Shown: positions 43,322 through 50,925 of the stretch, piece after piece
How positions within the stretch are numbered: position 1 is the first letter of the stretch
Layout of the letters: each line of letters starts with the position of its first letter
DNA from: Chitinophagales bacterium
GTDB taxonomy: Bacteria; Bacteroidota; Bacteroidia; Chitinophagales; JADIYW01
Direction: 5' to 3'
Length of the DNA stretch: 64,000 nt
Assembly (NCBI GenBank): GCA_019694955.1
Contig: JAIBAX010000011.1
Coordinates: 1-64,000 of the forward strand
Notes under the pieces: generated by a model
Database searches by the model: none
Told to the model about the DNA's origin: nothing
What the model saw: the letters and a program-made list of their open reading frames with translations, nothing else
Position numbers and translations under genes: made by a program

Positions 43322-43921
43322 TTGTTACGAGTAGGCGTCACCGGTGGAATAGGTAGTGGAAAGACGATGGTTTGTGCCATTTTTTCTACTTTAGGAATAC
43401 CCGTTTATAATACCGATCTACGTGCGAAACAGCTCATGATAGAAAAGGACACTGTGAGAAAGCAATTGATAACAGCTTTCGGCGAGTTGGTTTATTTGGA
43501 GGATGGTTCTTTGAATAGAAAGTACTTGTCAGATGCTGTTTTTCATGATAAGAATAAGCTAAACGCATTAAATGCTATTGTCCATCCCGCCGTATATGAA
43601 GATTTAGTACATTGGTACAGCCAACATTTGGATAAATTATATGTTGTACAAGAATCAGCATTGGTGTTTGAAACAGGGTCTTATAAAATGTTGGATAAAA
43701 CCATTTTGGTAACGGCAGCAGAGGATCTAAGAATAACCAGGGTGATGAAGCGTGACAATATTTCTAAAGAGGAAGTCGTGGCACGCATTGCCAATCAAAT
43801 GCCGGAGCATGAAAAAATTAAGCTTGCTGATTATATTATTTACAATAACGAGCAGGATAGCCTGATAGAGCAGGTGATGAACATAGATACCGAATTAAAG
43901 ATGATTGCTTCAAGAAATTAA
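43322..43921 (+). CDS. coaE: Dephospho-CoA kinase
   Basis: 199 residues with a TTG start two bases after the yajC stop; no ATG or GTG is available before the P-loop. P-loop GGIGSGKT (8-15), then YNTDLRAKQLM, HPAVYEDL, and VTAAEDLRITRVMKRDNIS (lid). Last step of CoA synthesis. The weak start suggests dependence on coupling with yajC. Confidence 0.93.
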   Translation: MLRVGVTGGIGSGKTMVCAIFSTLGIPVYNTDLRAKQLMIEKDTVRKQLITAFGELVYLEDGSLNRKYLSDAVFHDKNKLNALNAIVHPAVYEDLVHWYSQHLDKLYVVQESALVFETGSYKMLDKTILVTAAEDLRITRVMKRDNISKEEVVARIANQMPEHEKIKLADYIIYNNEQDSLIEQVMNIDTELKMIASRN

Positions 43922-43930
43922 AACAAAACA

Positions 43931-44872
43931 ATGAGCCAAGAAACACCAATTAAATGTTTAATAATCGGTTCCGGTCCCGCCGGATATACCGCTGCCATTT
44001 ATGCATCTAGAGCAGGACTAAAGCCTGTAATGATTACAGGATTGGAAATGGGCGGGCAGTTGATGCAAACTACTGACGTTGAAAATTATCCCGGTTACCC
44101 TGAAGGCATCATGGGACCGGAGATGATGGAGGATTTTCGCAAACAAGCGGAGCGAATGGGTACAGATATCCGTTTTGGCATCGTTACAAAAGTTGATTTT
44201 ACAGGGCCTGTTCACAAAGTATGGACAGATGAAGGTACTGAATTACAGGCGCATACAGTTATCATCGCAACAGGCGCCGCCGCAAAATGGCTCGGTTTGG
44301 AATCTGAACAACGCCTGAATGGCAGAGGCGTAAGTGCCTGTGCTGTTTGTGATGGATTTTTCTATAAAGATAAAGAAGTAGCCATTGTGGGTGCCGGAGA
44401 TACGGCTTGTGAGGAAGCCTTGTATTTGGCCAACCTATGCCCTAAAGTACATATGATTGTGAGAAAGGCAGAAATGCGTGCTTCCAAAATCATGCAAGAA
44501 CGTGTCCTGAAAACTGCTAATATTCAAGTGTATTGGAACAGCGAAACGGAAGAAGTGCTCGGTGAGGAAAAGGTTGTCGGTGTGCGTTTGGTCAATAATA
44601 AAACTGGCGAAAAAACGGTGATCGATACCATCTCAGGATTTTTTGTCGCCATTGGACATCAACCCAACTCGACAATATTTAAGGATTGGTTGCAAATGGA
44701 TGAAACAGGTTATATTCAAACGGTGCCGGGTACTGCCAAGACAAATATTGCGGGCGTTTTTGCCGCAGGAGATGTGCAGGATAAGGTATATCGCCAAGCC
44801 GTAACCAGTGCTGGTTCGGGTTGTATGGCGGCCTTAGATGCTGAACGGTATTTGGGAGAATTGCAACATTAA
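43931..44872 (+). CDS. trxB: Thioredoxin reductase
   Basis: 313 residues. FAD-binding GSGPAGYTAAIYASRAG (13-29), redox motif C137-A-V-C140, NADPH-binding VGAGDTACEEALYLA and the C-terminal FAAGDVQDKVYRQAVTSAGSGCMAALDAERYL. Reduces thioredoxin (trxA at 25962) with NADPH. Nine bases from coaE. Confidence 0.97.
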   Translation: MSQETPIKCLIIGSGPAGYTAAIYASRAGLKPVMITGLEMGGQLMQTTDVENYPGYPEGIMGPEMMEDFRKQAERMGTDIRFGIVTKVDFTGPVHKVWTDEGTELQAHTVIIATGAAAKWLGLESEQRLNGRGVSACAVCDGFFYKDKEVAIVGAGDTACEEALYLANLCPKVHMIVRKAEMRASKIMQERVLKTANIQVYWNSETEEVLGEEKVVGVRLVNNKTGEKTVIDTISGFFVAIGHQPNSTIFKDWLQMDETGYIQTVPGTAKTNIAGVFAAGDVQDKVYRQAVTSAGSGCMAALDAERYLGELQH

Positions 44873-44971
44873 AGGATGTTAAAATAACTTATTTCTTGTG
44901 GCATTCCGAGAAATGAGATTTATTGGTATAATATTTTCTGTATTTTTAATCCAGAATAAGCGTTAGACTTT

Positions 44972-45634
44972 GTGCAAAAACTGTTTTTAGTCATATTTTT
45001 TTCTTGGTTAGGCGTTCATGCTTATGGACAAGATACCATTCATAAACCCATCTACCTACCACCCGTTATCATTAATGGCGATACCACCTTGCCTGCTGAG
45101 ATATTGTATCCGGTGGAAATTATAGGTAAGAAAATGGCGCCAATACCTAAGAGAGATAAAGAGTATTTGAAAAAGATATATCCATATGCCATCAGGTGCT
45201 CACGTATCATACAGCAAATTGACGAAGACTTAGCAAAATGTAAAACAAAGAAACAAAAGAAGGAATACACGCAGGCAACCTATAAATTGCTGAAAGATGA
45301 ATTTGAAGACGATATTAGAAATATGACCCGGATTCAAGGGCAGTATCTTGTAAGACTAATAAATAGAGAAACGGGCGTTTCCGTTTATGAGATTATTAAA
45401 GAGTATAAAAACGGAATGAGCGCAGGATGGTGGAACTTTACAGGTAAATTTTTCGACCAAGATTTAAAAGATACTTACCAACCCGAAGGAAGAGATAAAT
45501 GGATGGAAGAATATTTATTATATTTGGACGAAGTTTATCAAAGAGATGGTACATTAATAAAATTAGATTATGAGCGACTCAATACACAAATTCCAAGTAA
45601 AAAAGGCAAGCGGAAAGGAAATAAGCCTGAGTGA
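44972..45634 (+). CDS. DUF4294 protein, secreted
   Basis: 220 residues with a GTG start (signal peptide QKLFLVIFFSWLGVHAYGQ). The DUF4294 region is KKIYPYAIRCSRIIQQIDEDLAKCKTKKQKKEYT, through GQYLVRLINRETG and SAGWWNFTGKFFDQDLKDTYQPEGRD, all in one order. Function unknown. Its end overlaps the glutathione peroxidase gene by 65 bases in a different frame. Confidence 0.85.
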   Translation: MQKLFLVIFFSWLGVHAYGQDTIHKPIYLPPVIINGDTTLPAEILYPVEIIGKKMAPIPKRDKEYLKKIYPYAIRCSRIIQQIDEDLAKCKTKKQKKEYTQATYKLLKDEFEDDIRNMTRIQGQYLVRLINRETGVSVYEIIKEYKNGMSAGWWNFTGKFFDQDLKDTYQPEGRDKWMEEYLLYLDEVYQRDGTLIKLDYERLNTQIPSKKGKRKGNKPE

Positions 45635-46064
45635 ATACAAAGGTAAGGTACTTTTAGTAGTCAATACAGCATCGAAATGTGGACTGACACCACAGTACGG
45701 CAAATTAGAAGCTTTGTATCAAGAATACAAAGACAAAGGATTGGAAATTTTAGGATTCCCATCCAATGATTTCGCCGATCAAGAGCCCTTAGACAGTGCG
45801 GGCGCTGAGCAGTTTTGCCAGTTGAATTACGGCGTGTCATTTCCTATTATGGAGAAAATGCATGTCAAAGGAAAAGAGCAAAGTGAATTGTTTCATTTTC
45901 TTTCCAATAAATCCGAAAATGGCAAGGTGAATATTGCGCCTAAATGGAATTTCCAAAAATACCTTGTCGATAAAGAAGGGAATGTCGTGGATTATTTCCT
46001 ACCAATCACGGATCCTGATTCCGGAAAAGTGAAAAAAGCTATTGAGAAACTTCTCGATAAATAG
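45570..46064 (+). CDS. Glutathione peroxidase-family thiol peroxidase
   Basis: 164 residues. Peroxidatic C37 in NTASKCGLT, the Gln in GFPSNDFADQEP region and Trp in APKWNFQKYLV, the usual catalytic triad; no selenocysteine. Most bacterial members use thioredoxin rather than glutathione, and trxB is two genes upstream. Start at 45570 is needed to give the first strand, so the 65-base overlap with the DUF4294 gene is real. Confidence 0.93.
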   Translation: MSDSIHKFQVKKASGKEISLSEYKGKVLLVVNTASKCGLTPQYGKLEALYQEYKDKGLEILGFPSNDFADQEPLDSAGAEQFCQLNYGVSFPIMEKMHVKGKEQSELFHFLSNKSENGKVNIAPKWNFQKYLVDKEGNVVDYFLPITDPDSGKVKKAIEKLLDK

Positions 46065-46148
46065 TTTAAATTTAATATAGTTTAATGTTTTAAGAATCAA
46101 TAAATTGTAATTTTACCTTACAACATGAAGCTATTCTAAAACTGTTCA

Positions 46149-46871
46149 ATGGTGAAATTAGATATTCTTGCTTTTGCGGCACATCCTGATGATGTGGAAT
46201 TAGCGTGTTCTGCTACTGTGATTAAACATATCCAAATAGGTAAAAAAGTGGGTATCGTTGACTTAACACGAGGAGAATTGGGTACGCGCGGATCCGGTCA
46301 GCTAAGATTAGAGGAAGCCGCCCAATCCGCCAAAGTAATGGGTTTGTCAGTTAGGGAGAATGCTGGTTTAGCAGACGGTTTCTTCGACCTGTCCAAAGAG
46401 AATAAACTCACTATCATCCGATATATTAGGAAGTATCAACCGGAAATTATCCTTTGTAATGCTACAAAAGATAGACACCCTGACCATGAAAGAGCCGGAA
46501 AATTGGTGAATGAGTCCAGTTTTTTGTCTGGATTGATAAAGGTAGAAACAATGCTGGATGGAGTAGAGCAAGCACCTTGGCGACCAAATGCCATTTATCA
46601 CTATATTCAAGACAGGTACATAAAGCCTGATATGGTCGTAGAAGTGAGCGAGGAATTGATGAAAAAGAAAATGGAAGCGATTTTTTGCTTTAAGTCACAG
46701 TTTTTTAACCCACACTCCGATGAGCCTGAAACACCTATTTCTTCGAAGGCATTTATTGAATTTATAGAGGCAAGATGCCGCGAAATGGGTCGTGAAATAC
46801 ATGCTGAGTTCGCTGAAGGCTTCACCATTGACAGAGCCATCGGTATAGATAGCTTTTTTGATATTAAATAG
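46149..46871 (+). CDS. bshB1: Bacillithiol biosynthesis deacetylase BshB1
   Basis: 240 residues of the PIG-L/LmbE zinc deacetylase family. Zinc motif AHPDDVEL (H12-P-D-D15), LTRGELGTRG, and HPDHERAG with the second histidine pair. BshB1 removes acetyl from GlcNAc-malate in bacillithiol synthesis. Same neighbourhood as a peroxidase and thioredoxin reductase. Confidence 0.92.
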   Translation: MVKLDILAFAAHPDDVELACSATVIKHIQIGKKVGIVDLTRGELGTRGSGQLRLEEAAQSAKVMGLSVRENAGLADGFFDLSKENKLTIIRYIRKYQPEIILCNATKDRHPDHERAGKLVNESSFLSGLIKVETMLDGVEQAPWRPNAIYHYIQDRYIKPDMVVEVSEELMKKKMEAIFCFKSQFFNPHSDEPETPISSKAFIEFIEARCREMGREIHAEFAEGFTIDRAIGIDSFFDIK

Positions 46872-46877
46872 AAAGGC

Positions 46878-47567
46878 ATGAAATACAGTTTAGTTTTGAG
46901 GTGTTTCCTTTTTTATTGCTTTTTATTTTCTTTTTGTCATGGTGTTGTTGCACAGCAGAACGGTGTCTACTTTTATACTTCATTCAACCTCGACAAAATG
47001 AACGTCGTTTATCCTTTTGTTGATAACCCCATATCTGTCTATGTGCCTGGGCATAGGGCAGATTCGATATCAGTAGTGCCTTCCTTTGGAGAAATAAAAG
47101 ATAATGGTTGGGGGAAATTTATGTACTCTTGCGATAACTATACTACTACAGGCTCAGTGATTTTTAAAATTTATTTTGGTGAGAAGGAGATAGGTTCATA
47201 TTCAGTGAGGCTCAAGCCATTTCCATCTCCAATATTTCTTTTTAATGGATATGAAAATCCTGTTGTTACTATTACAGGCTCAAAAGACAGTACGATGACT
47301 TTAGGTTCTGTTGTTCGAGGTATGGACTTCGATGTTAAAACCTCTATCAAATCTTTCGAATTTGATATTATCAGAAATGGTGATGTACATCAGACGGGAG
47401 CATATCAAAGGAATGATAGCATGGCTTTTAATCAGATTAAAATCAACTTGTCTACCTGCGAAAAAGGTGATATCCTTTATATTAAAAATCTACTGTATAA
47501 TTATGTAACAAGTGGATTCGTTCACACTGATTCTTTTAAAAAGGACTTAGTTCTACTTATTAACTAA
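46878..47567 (+). CDS. Stand-alone GldM C-terminal-domain-like protein
   Basis: 229 residues: signal peptide (to about 25, FCHGVVAQQ), then two Ig-like beta domains. The start of the first, FNLDKMNVVYPFVDNPISVYVPG, is the pattern at the start of the C-terminal region of the T9SS motor protein GldM, and GSVVRGMDFDVKTSIKSFEFDI matches its last domain. It lacks the GldM N-terminal membrane helix and coiled helices. It may interact with T9SS parts such as GldK/GldN, or be a domain recruited for another envelope role. Six bases after bshB1. Confidence 0.8.
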   Translation: MKYSLVLRCFLFYCFLFSFCHGVVAQQNGVYFYTSFNLDKMNVVYPFVDNPISVYVPGHRADSISVVPSFGEIKDNGWGKFMYSCDNYTTTGSVIFKIYFGEKEIGSYSVRLKPFPSPIFLFNGYENPVVTITGSKDSTMTLGSVVRGMDFDVKTSIKSFEFDIIRNGDVHQTGAYQRNDSMAFNQIKINLSTCEKGDILYIKNLLYNYVTSGFVHTDSFKKDLVLLIN

Positions 47568-47785
47568 AAGAGTTCAGTTCATTGTCTATTGACCATGCGA
47601 CCCTTTGCGGTTAAAAAGTCCACGGTCGACAGTTGACCAGACCACCGTTTTTATTTGCACCCATTGCACCAATTAATATAACTCCTTAGCGCCCTCTGCG
47701 TAACCCTTAGCGCCCTTTGCGGTTAAAAAAGTTCACAGTAAAGTTATTAGCTATTCATTAATGACTATTCCACCTTACTAATCCT
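47568..47785. repeat. Intergenic repeat cluster (CTTTGCGGTTAAAAA family)
   Basis: 218 bases between convergent genes. CCTTTGCGGTTAAAAAGTCCACGG occurs near 47602-47625 in degenerate form (read CCTTTGCGGTTAAAAAGTCC then ACGGTC) and CCTTAGCGCCCTTTGCGG then TTAAAAAAGTTCACAG near 47706-47740; CTTAGCGCCCTCTGCGTAA is another relative. No gene seen. Related AAAAAAGTTCACGGT words occur at about 25667. Confidence 0.65.
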
Positions 47786-48799
47786 CTATATCTTCCAATT
47801 CTTCTCCAAATCGCTCACCCATGCCTTTACCAATGCCATTTCTTCCATGCCTACCCAACCGTTAGAGGTAAGTGATTCATAGCATTTGACTAAGTTGTCA
47901 GGAATGTTTGATACGCCTGAACTTAATGAAAGTCCTTCCAAGGCTTTACAAATCTTACTATTGTTTAAATAACCCGGAATTTCGTCTTCGAAATCTTTTA
48001 ATAGGTTGTGTTCATTTCTTTCTTGCCATACCGTTGGTTCGTGGTAGAGAATGCTCCAGCCATTCTCCCAAGAAACCCGCTGTGCTACATAGCTTCTCCA
48101 AATATCCGTCATTCTAAAGCTGCAATATGCCGGTAAATACAGCAACGGAAATGCTTCTTTGTACCAATACGTATTTTGTGAATTAAATGGACTCCAAGCA
48201 TTATTTCCTAAAGCCACTCTGGTGCTTATTTCAAAGTCTAAAGGCAATGGGTATGCCAACCTAAATACGGCATCCACATCCGGATTCTCGTCCGCAAGTC
48301 CTTGCTGAATAGGGCAGAGGATTTCCCTTTCGGTAAAAGAACTCAGTTCTGGGGTAGGTTTTTGCAATTCTTCCAAAGGAAGACCACGTGGCCAAATGAA
48401 TTTTTCTGTAAAATATTTATATACGTTTACCCAACCTTGCTCTTTAATATCATATGCTTTTACCATTCTTGTATGTTCATTCCAAAACGGCTCACGAGGC
48501 AAATTGTCATCGTCGGTTTCAACAATTTCATCTGTACCATTTTTCATTGCGATGAGGTATCCGATGTTCTTTCTTGCATAGTGGCGTGTTGGGCATATCT
48601 TGGCAAATTCAAGGTCTAATTGCAATTGCCGATCCACACTGTAGAAATCGCAACCTTCGATGTGGAATTGAGCGGGTGACTTGGTGTCGCCAATCATAAC
48701 GAAGTCGAGTCCTCTTGCGCTACATTCTTTTGCAAATGTGTGTAAAACCGGCATGGTATCCGGACCAATAGATGTGATAACCAATGTTTTTTTTGACAT
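47786..48799 (-). CDS. STELLO-type (DUF288) glycosyltransferase
   Basis: 337 residues from ATG 48799; an upstream in-frame ATG at 48880 would overlap the GT2 gene by 65 bases and adds a tail not seen in the domain. The start MSKKTLVITSIGPDTMPVL opens a Rossmann-like fold; VETDDDNLPRE is the DxD metal site and TRHYARKNIGYLIAM is family-typical. It shares an operon with the GT2 gene upstream; both probably build a surface glycan or glycolipid. Acceptor and donor unknown. Confidence 0.82.
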   Translation of the reverse strand: MSKKTLVITSIGPDTMPVLHTFAKECSARGLDFVMIGDTKSPAQFHIEGCDFYSVDRQLQLDLEFAKICPTRHYARKNIGYLIAMKNGTDEIVETDDDNLPREPFWNEHTRMVKAYDIKEQGWVNVYKYFTEKFIWPRGLPLEELQKPTPELSSFTEREILCPIQQGLADENPDVDAVFRLAYPLPLDFEISTRVALGNNAWSPFNSQNTYWYKEAFPLLYLPAYCSFRMTDIWRSYVAQRVSWENGWSILYHEPTVWQERNEHNLLKDFEDEIPGYLNNSKICKALEGLSLSSGVSNIPDNLVKCYESLTSNGWVGMEEMALVKAWVSDLEKNWKI

Positions 48800-48815
48800 A
48801 TTTCTTAGCTTATTC

Positions 48816-49550
48816 TTAAATTGTATAATGATTTCCTTTGATGCGCTCTTTAAAATACCATAAAAGTGTTTCATTGGCATTTTTGATGGCCTTGCTGCTT
48901 ACGCGGGGTGAGGGCGCCTGATAGTGGATAGGTACTTCAAAAATCCTCCTTTTGCGTAAGAGATACCTGAGTTCAGTTTGATAGAAATGAGCGGTTGATT
49001 TTAACTTATAGTCCAATATGGCCTTAATTACATTTCTATGAAATCCTTGAAACCCGGAAGTCATGTCGTGTAGCTTTGTGCCTAACAATATATTAGCGAG
49101 GGTCGTACCTGTTTTAGATAAAGTTCTTCTTTTGAAGGGAGAATCACCCATGCTGCCGCCATTGATAAACCTGCTGCCAAAGGCACATTCGTTGCCTTCA
49201 TTGAGTACCCTTAAAAACATAGGGATCGCCCTAGGGTCATGAGAAAGACCTGCATCCATTTCAATGATGAGTTCATGACCTCTATCATAAGCAACACGAA
49301 ATCCTTTCAGATACGCATCTACTACAGAGCGGTTTTCTGGGGCAAATACCGCCTCAAATCGAGGATCTTTCTTGGAAAGTTCTTGCGCCATTTCCAAAGT
49401 TCTGTCCTTACTCACATTGTCAATGATAAAATATATTTTCCCTGTTCCTTCAGCATCCAATACTTTTGTCAATAGTTCAACAAAAGGATTGAAGTCTTCT
49501 TCTTCATTTGCCATTGGGATAATTGCTGCCCAGTCTTGATAAACATACAT
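48816..49550 (-). CDS. Glycosyltransferase family 2
   Basis: 244 residues, GT-A fold: AAIIPMANEEEDF, IDNVSKDRT (nucleotide-sugar site), EMDAGLSHDPRAIP (DxD) and GSRFINGGSMGD are like dolichol-phosphate-mannose synthase-type GT2 enzymes. No membrane helices, so it works at the cytoplasmic face. Its stop is 17 bases from the STELLO-type gene's start. Confidence 0.9.
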   Translation of the reverse strand: MYVYQDWAAIIPMANEEEDFNPFVELLTKVLDAEGTGKIYFIIDNVSKDRTLEMAQELSKKDPRFEAVFAPENRSVVDAYLKGFRVAYDRGHELIIEMDAGLSHDPRAIPMFLRVLNEGNECAFGSRFINGGSMGDSPFKRRTLSKTGTTLANILLGTKLHDMTSGFQGFHRNVIKAILDYKLKSTAHFYQTELRYLLRKRRIFEVPIHYQAPSPRVSSKAIKNANETLLWYFKERIKGNHYTI

Positions 49551-49640
49551 ATTAGATGCCTGATTTTTTGATAATTGGCAAAAATACGGGATTTTTAGAT
49601 ATTTTTGAACTTTGTTTACCTTAGTTTAAAGTTTGTTAAA

Positions 49641-50627
49641 ATGGAGTATAGAAGATTAGGAAAATCAGGATTAAAAGTCAGCACACTTTCCTTTGGATCT
49701 TGGGTGACTTTTGGTTATCAGATAAATGAAGATGTATCAGAAAAACTCATGATTACAGCGTATGAGCATGGTGTTAACTTCTTTGATAATGCAGAGATTT
49801 ATGCGGATGGTCGTTCAGAAGTGGTGATGGGGAAGATATTTAAAAAGCTGGGTTGGGATAGAACTTCTTTTGTCGTTTCCAGCAAAGCATTTTTTGGAGA
49901 TGGAAGAAAAGGTCCTAATCAAACTGGATTGAGTAGGAAGCATTTGTTTGAAGCATGTAACGACGCTTTGAAAAGACTGCAAGTTGATTATTTGGATTTG
50001 TTTTTCTGCCATAGACCAGACAGAAATACACCCATCGAAGAAACCGTGTGGACGATGCATAACCTTATTCAGCAAGGGAAAATCCTGTATTGGGGAACCT
50101 CTGAATGGTCGGCACAAGAAATTACACAGGCGCATTATGTGGCAGCAAAAAATAACCTCATCGGTCCGCTTATGGAGCAACCACAATACAATATGTTTCA
50201 CCGCCAGAAAGTTGAAGTAGATTTCCTCCAATTGTATAGAGATTTTGGCTTAGGAACAACGACATGGTCGCCATTGTCGAGTGGTTTATTGACAGGTAAA
50301 TATAATGCTGGCAATATCCAAGAAAATACTAGACTTCAATTAACGGATATGGCTTGGCTAAAGGATAAAACGCTTACAGAAGGTAAACTAGGTAAGGTCG
50401 CAGCATTAGGTAAAATCGCCAACGACTTGGGTATATCTCTTGCCAGATTGGGCGTTGCTTGGTGTGCTAAAAACCCCAATGTTTCTACGGTGATACTGGG
50501 CGCTTCAAAAGTGGAACAATTGACAGAAACACTCATGGCAATCGATGATGTAAAATTACTTACAAATGAAGTGTTGGAGAAAATAGAAGGTGTCTTACAG
50601 AATAAACCGGAGTTATCTATTTGGTAA
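49641..50627 (+). CDS. Aldo/keto reductase, K+-channel beta-subunit-like
   Basis: 328 residues from ATG 49641 (MEYRRLGKSGLKVSTL is the normal AKR start; an ATG 36 bases earlier adds a non-family tail). Catalytic tetrad D49, Y54, K82 and H124; NADP-binding TVILGASKVEQLTE near the C-terminus. The close match to the Kv-beta/AKR6-7 group (EIYADGRSEVVMG, FCHRPD, TTWSPLSSGLLTGKYN) suggests NADPH-dependent aldehyde reduction. Converges with a small gene with 11 bases of overlap. Confidence 0.93.
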   Translation: MEYRRLGKSGLKVSTLSFGSWVTFGYQINEDVSEKLMITAYEHGVNFFDNAEIYADGRSEVVMGKIFKKLGWDRTSFVVSSKAFFGDGRKGPNQTGLSRKHLFEACNDALKRLQVDYLDLFFCHRPDRNTPIEETVWTMHNLIQQGKILYWGTSEWSAQEITQAHYVAAKNNLIGPLMEQPQYNMFHRQKVEVDFLQLYRDFGLGTTTWSPLSSGLLTGKYNAGNIQENTRLQLTDMAWLKDKTLTEGKLGKVAALGKIANDLGISLARLGVAWCAKNPNVSTVILGASKVEQLTETLMAIDDVKLLTNEVLEKIEGVLQNKPELSIW

Positions 50628-50868
50628 TATTTCTTTCAAAAATACCGATTAAATCTTCATTCATTTCCTTGAAACGACGCATGCAATTGCCTAAAAAGGT
50701 ATCGTCAACGATTTTATAAATGTCCTCAAAACTATTGATATAATCCGATTCCCTTAATTTATATGTTTGTTCTAAAGTGCCCATCTCCAATTTTATGGAA
50801 TAGCGCATATTCATTGCAAACACCGTAATCTTCATCACAGGATGCGGTATTTCTCCAATTATTCTCAT
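50617..50868 (-). CDS. Small conserved-type protein, unknown function
   Basis: 83 residues with balanced composition, two likely strands (VMKITVFAMNMRYSIKLEMG) and two helices (EDIYKIVDDTFLGNCMRRFKEMNEDLIGIFERN). Starts 57 bases before the giant gene's stop; same strand. I recognise no family, but length, codon use and lack of a better frame support a real gene. Confidence 0.65.
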   Translation of the reverse strand: MRIIGEIPHPVMKITVFAMNMRYSIKLEMGTLEQTYKLRESDYINSFEDIYKIVDDTFLGNCMRRFKEMNEDLIGIFERNITK

Positions 50869-50925
50869 TCGTCAAATTATTATTTTGCCCAACAACGCAA
50901 TGTTATTGGGCAAAAATGATATTGA

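Noticed and set aside
48800-48880. Upstream start for the STELLO-type gene
   Set aside because: Adds 27 residues that overlap the GT2 gene end and are not part of the domain; ATG 48799 begins exactly at the first strand.
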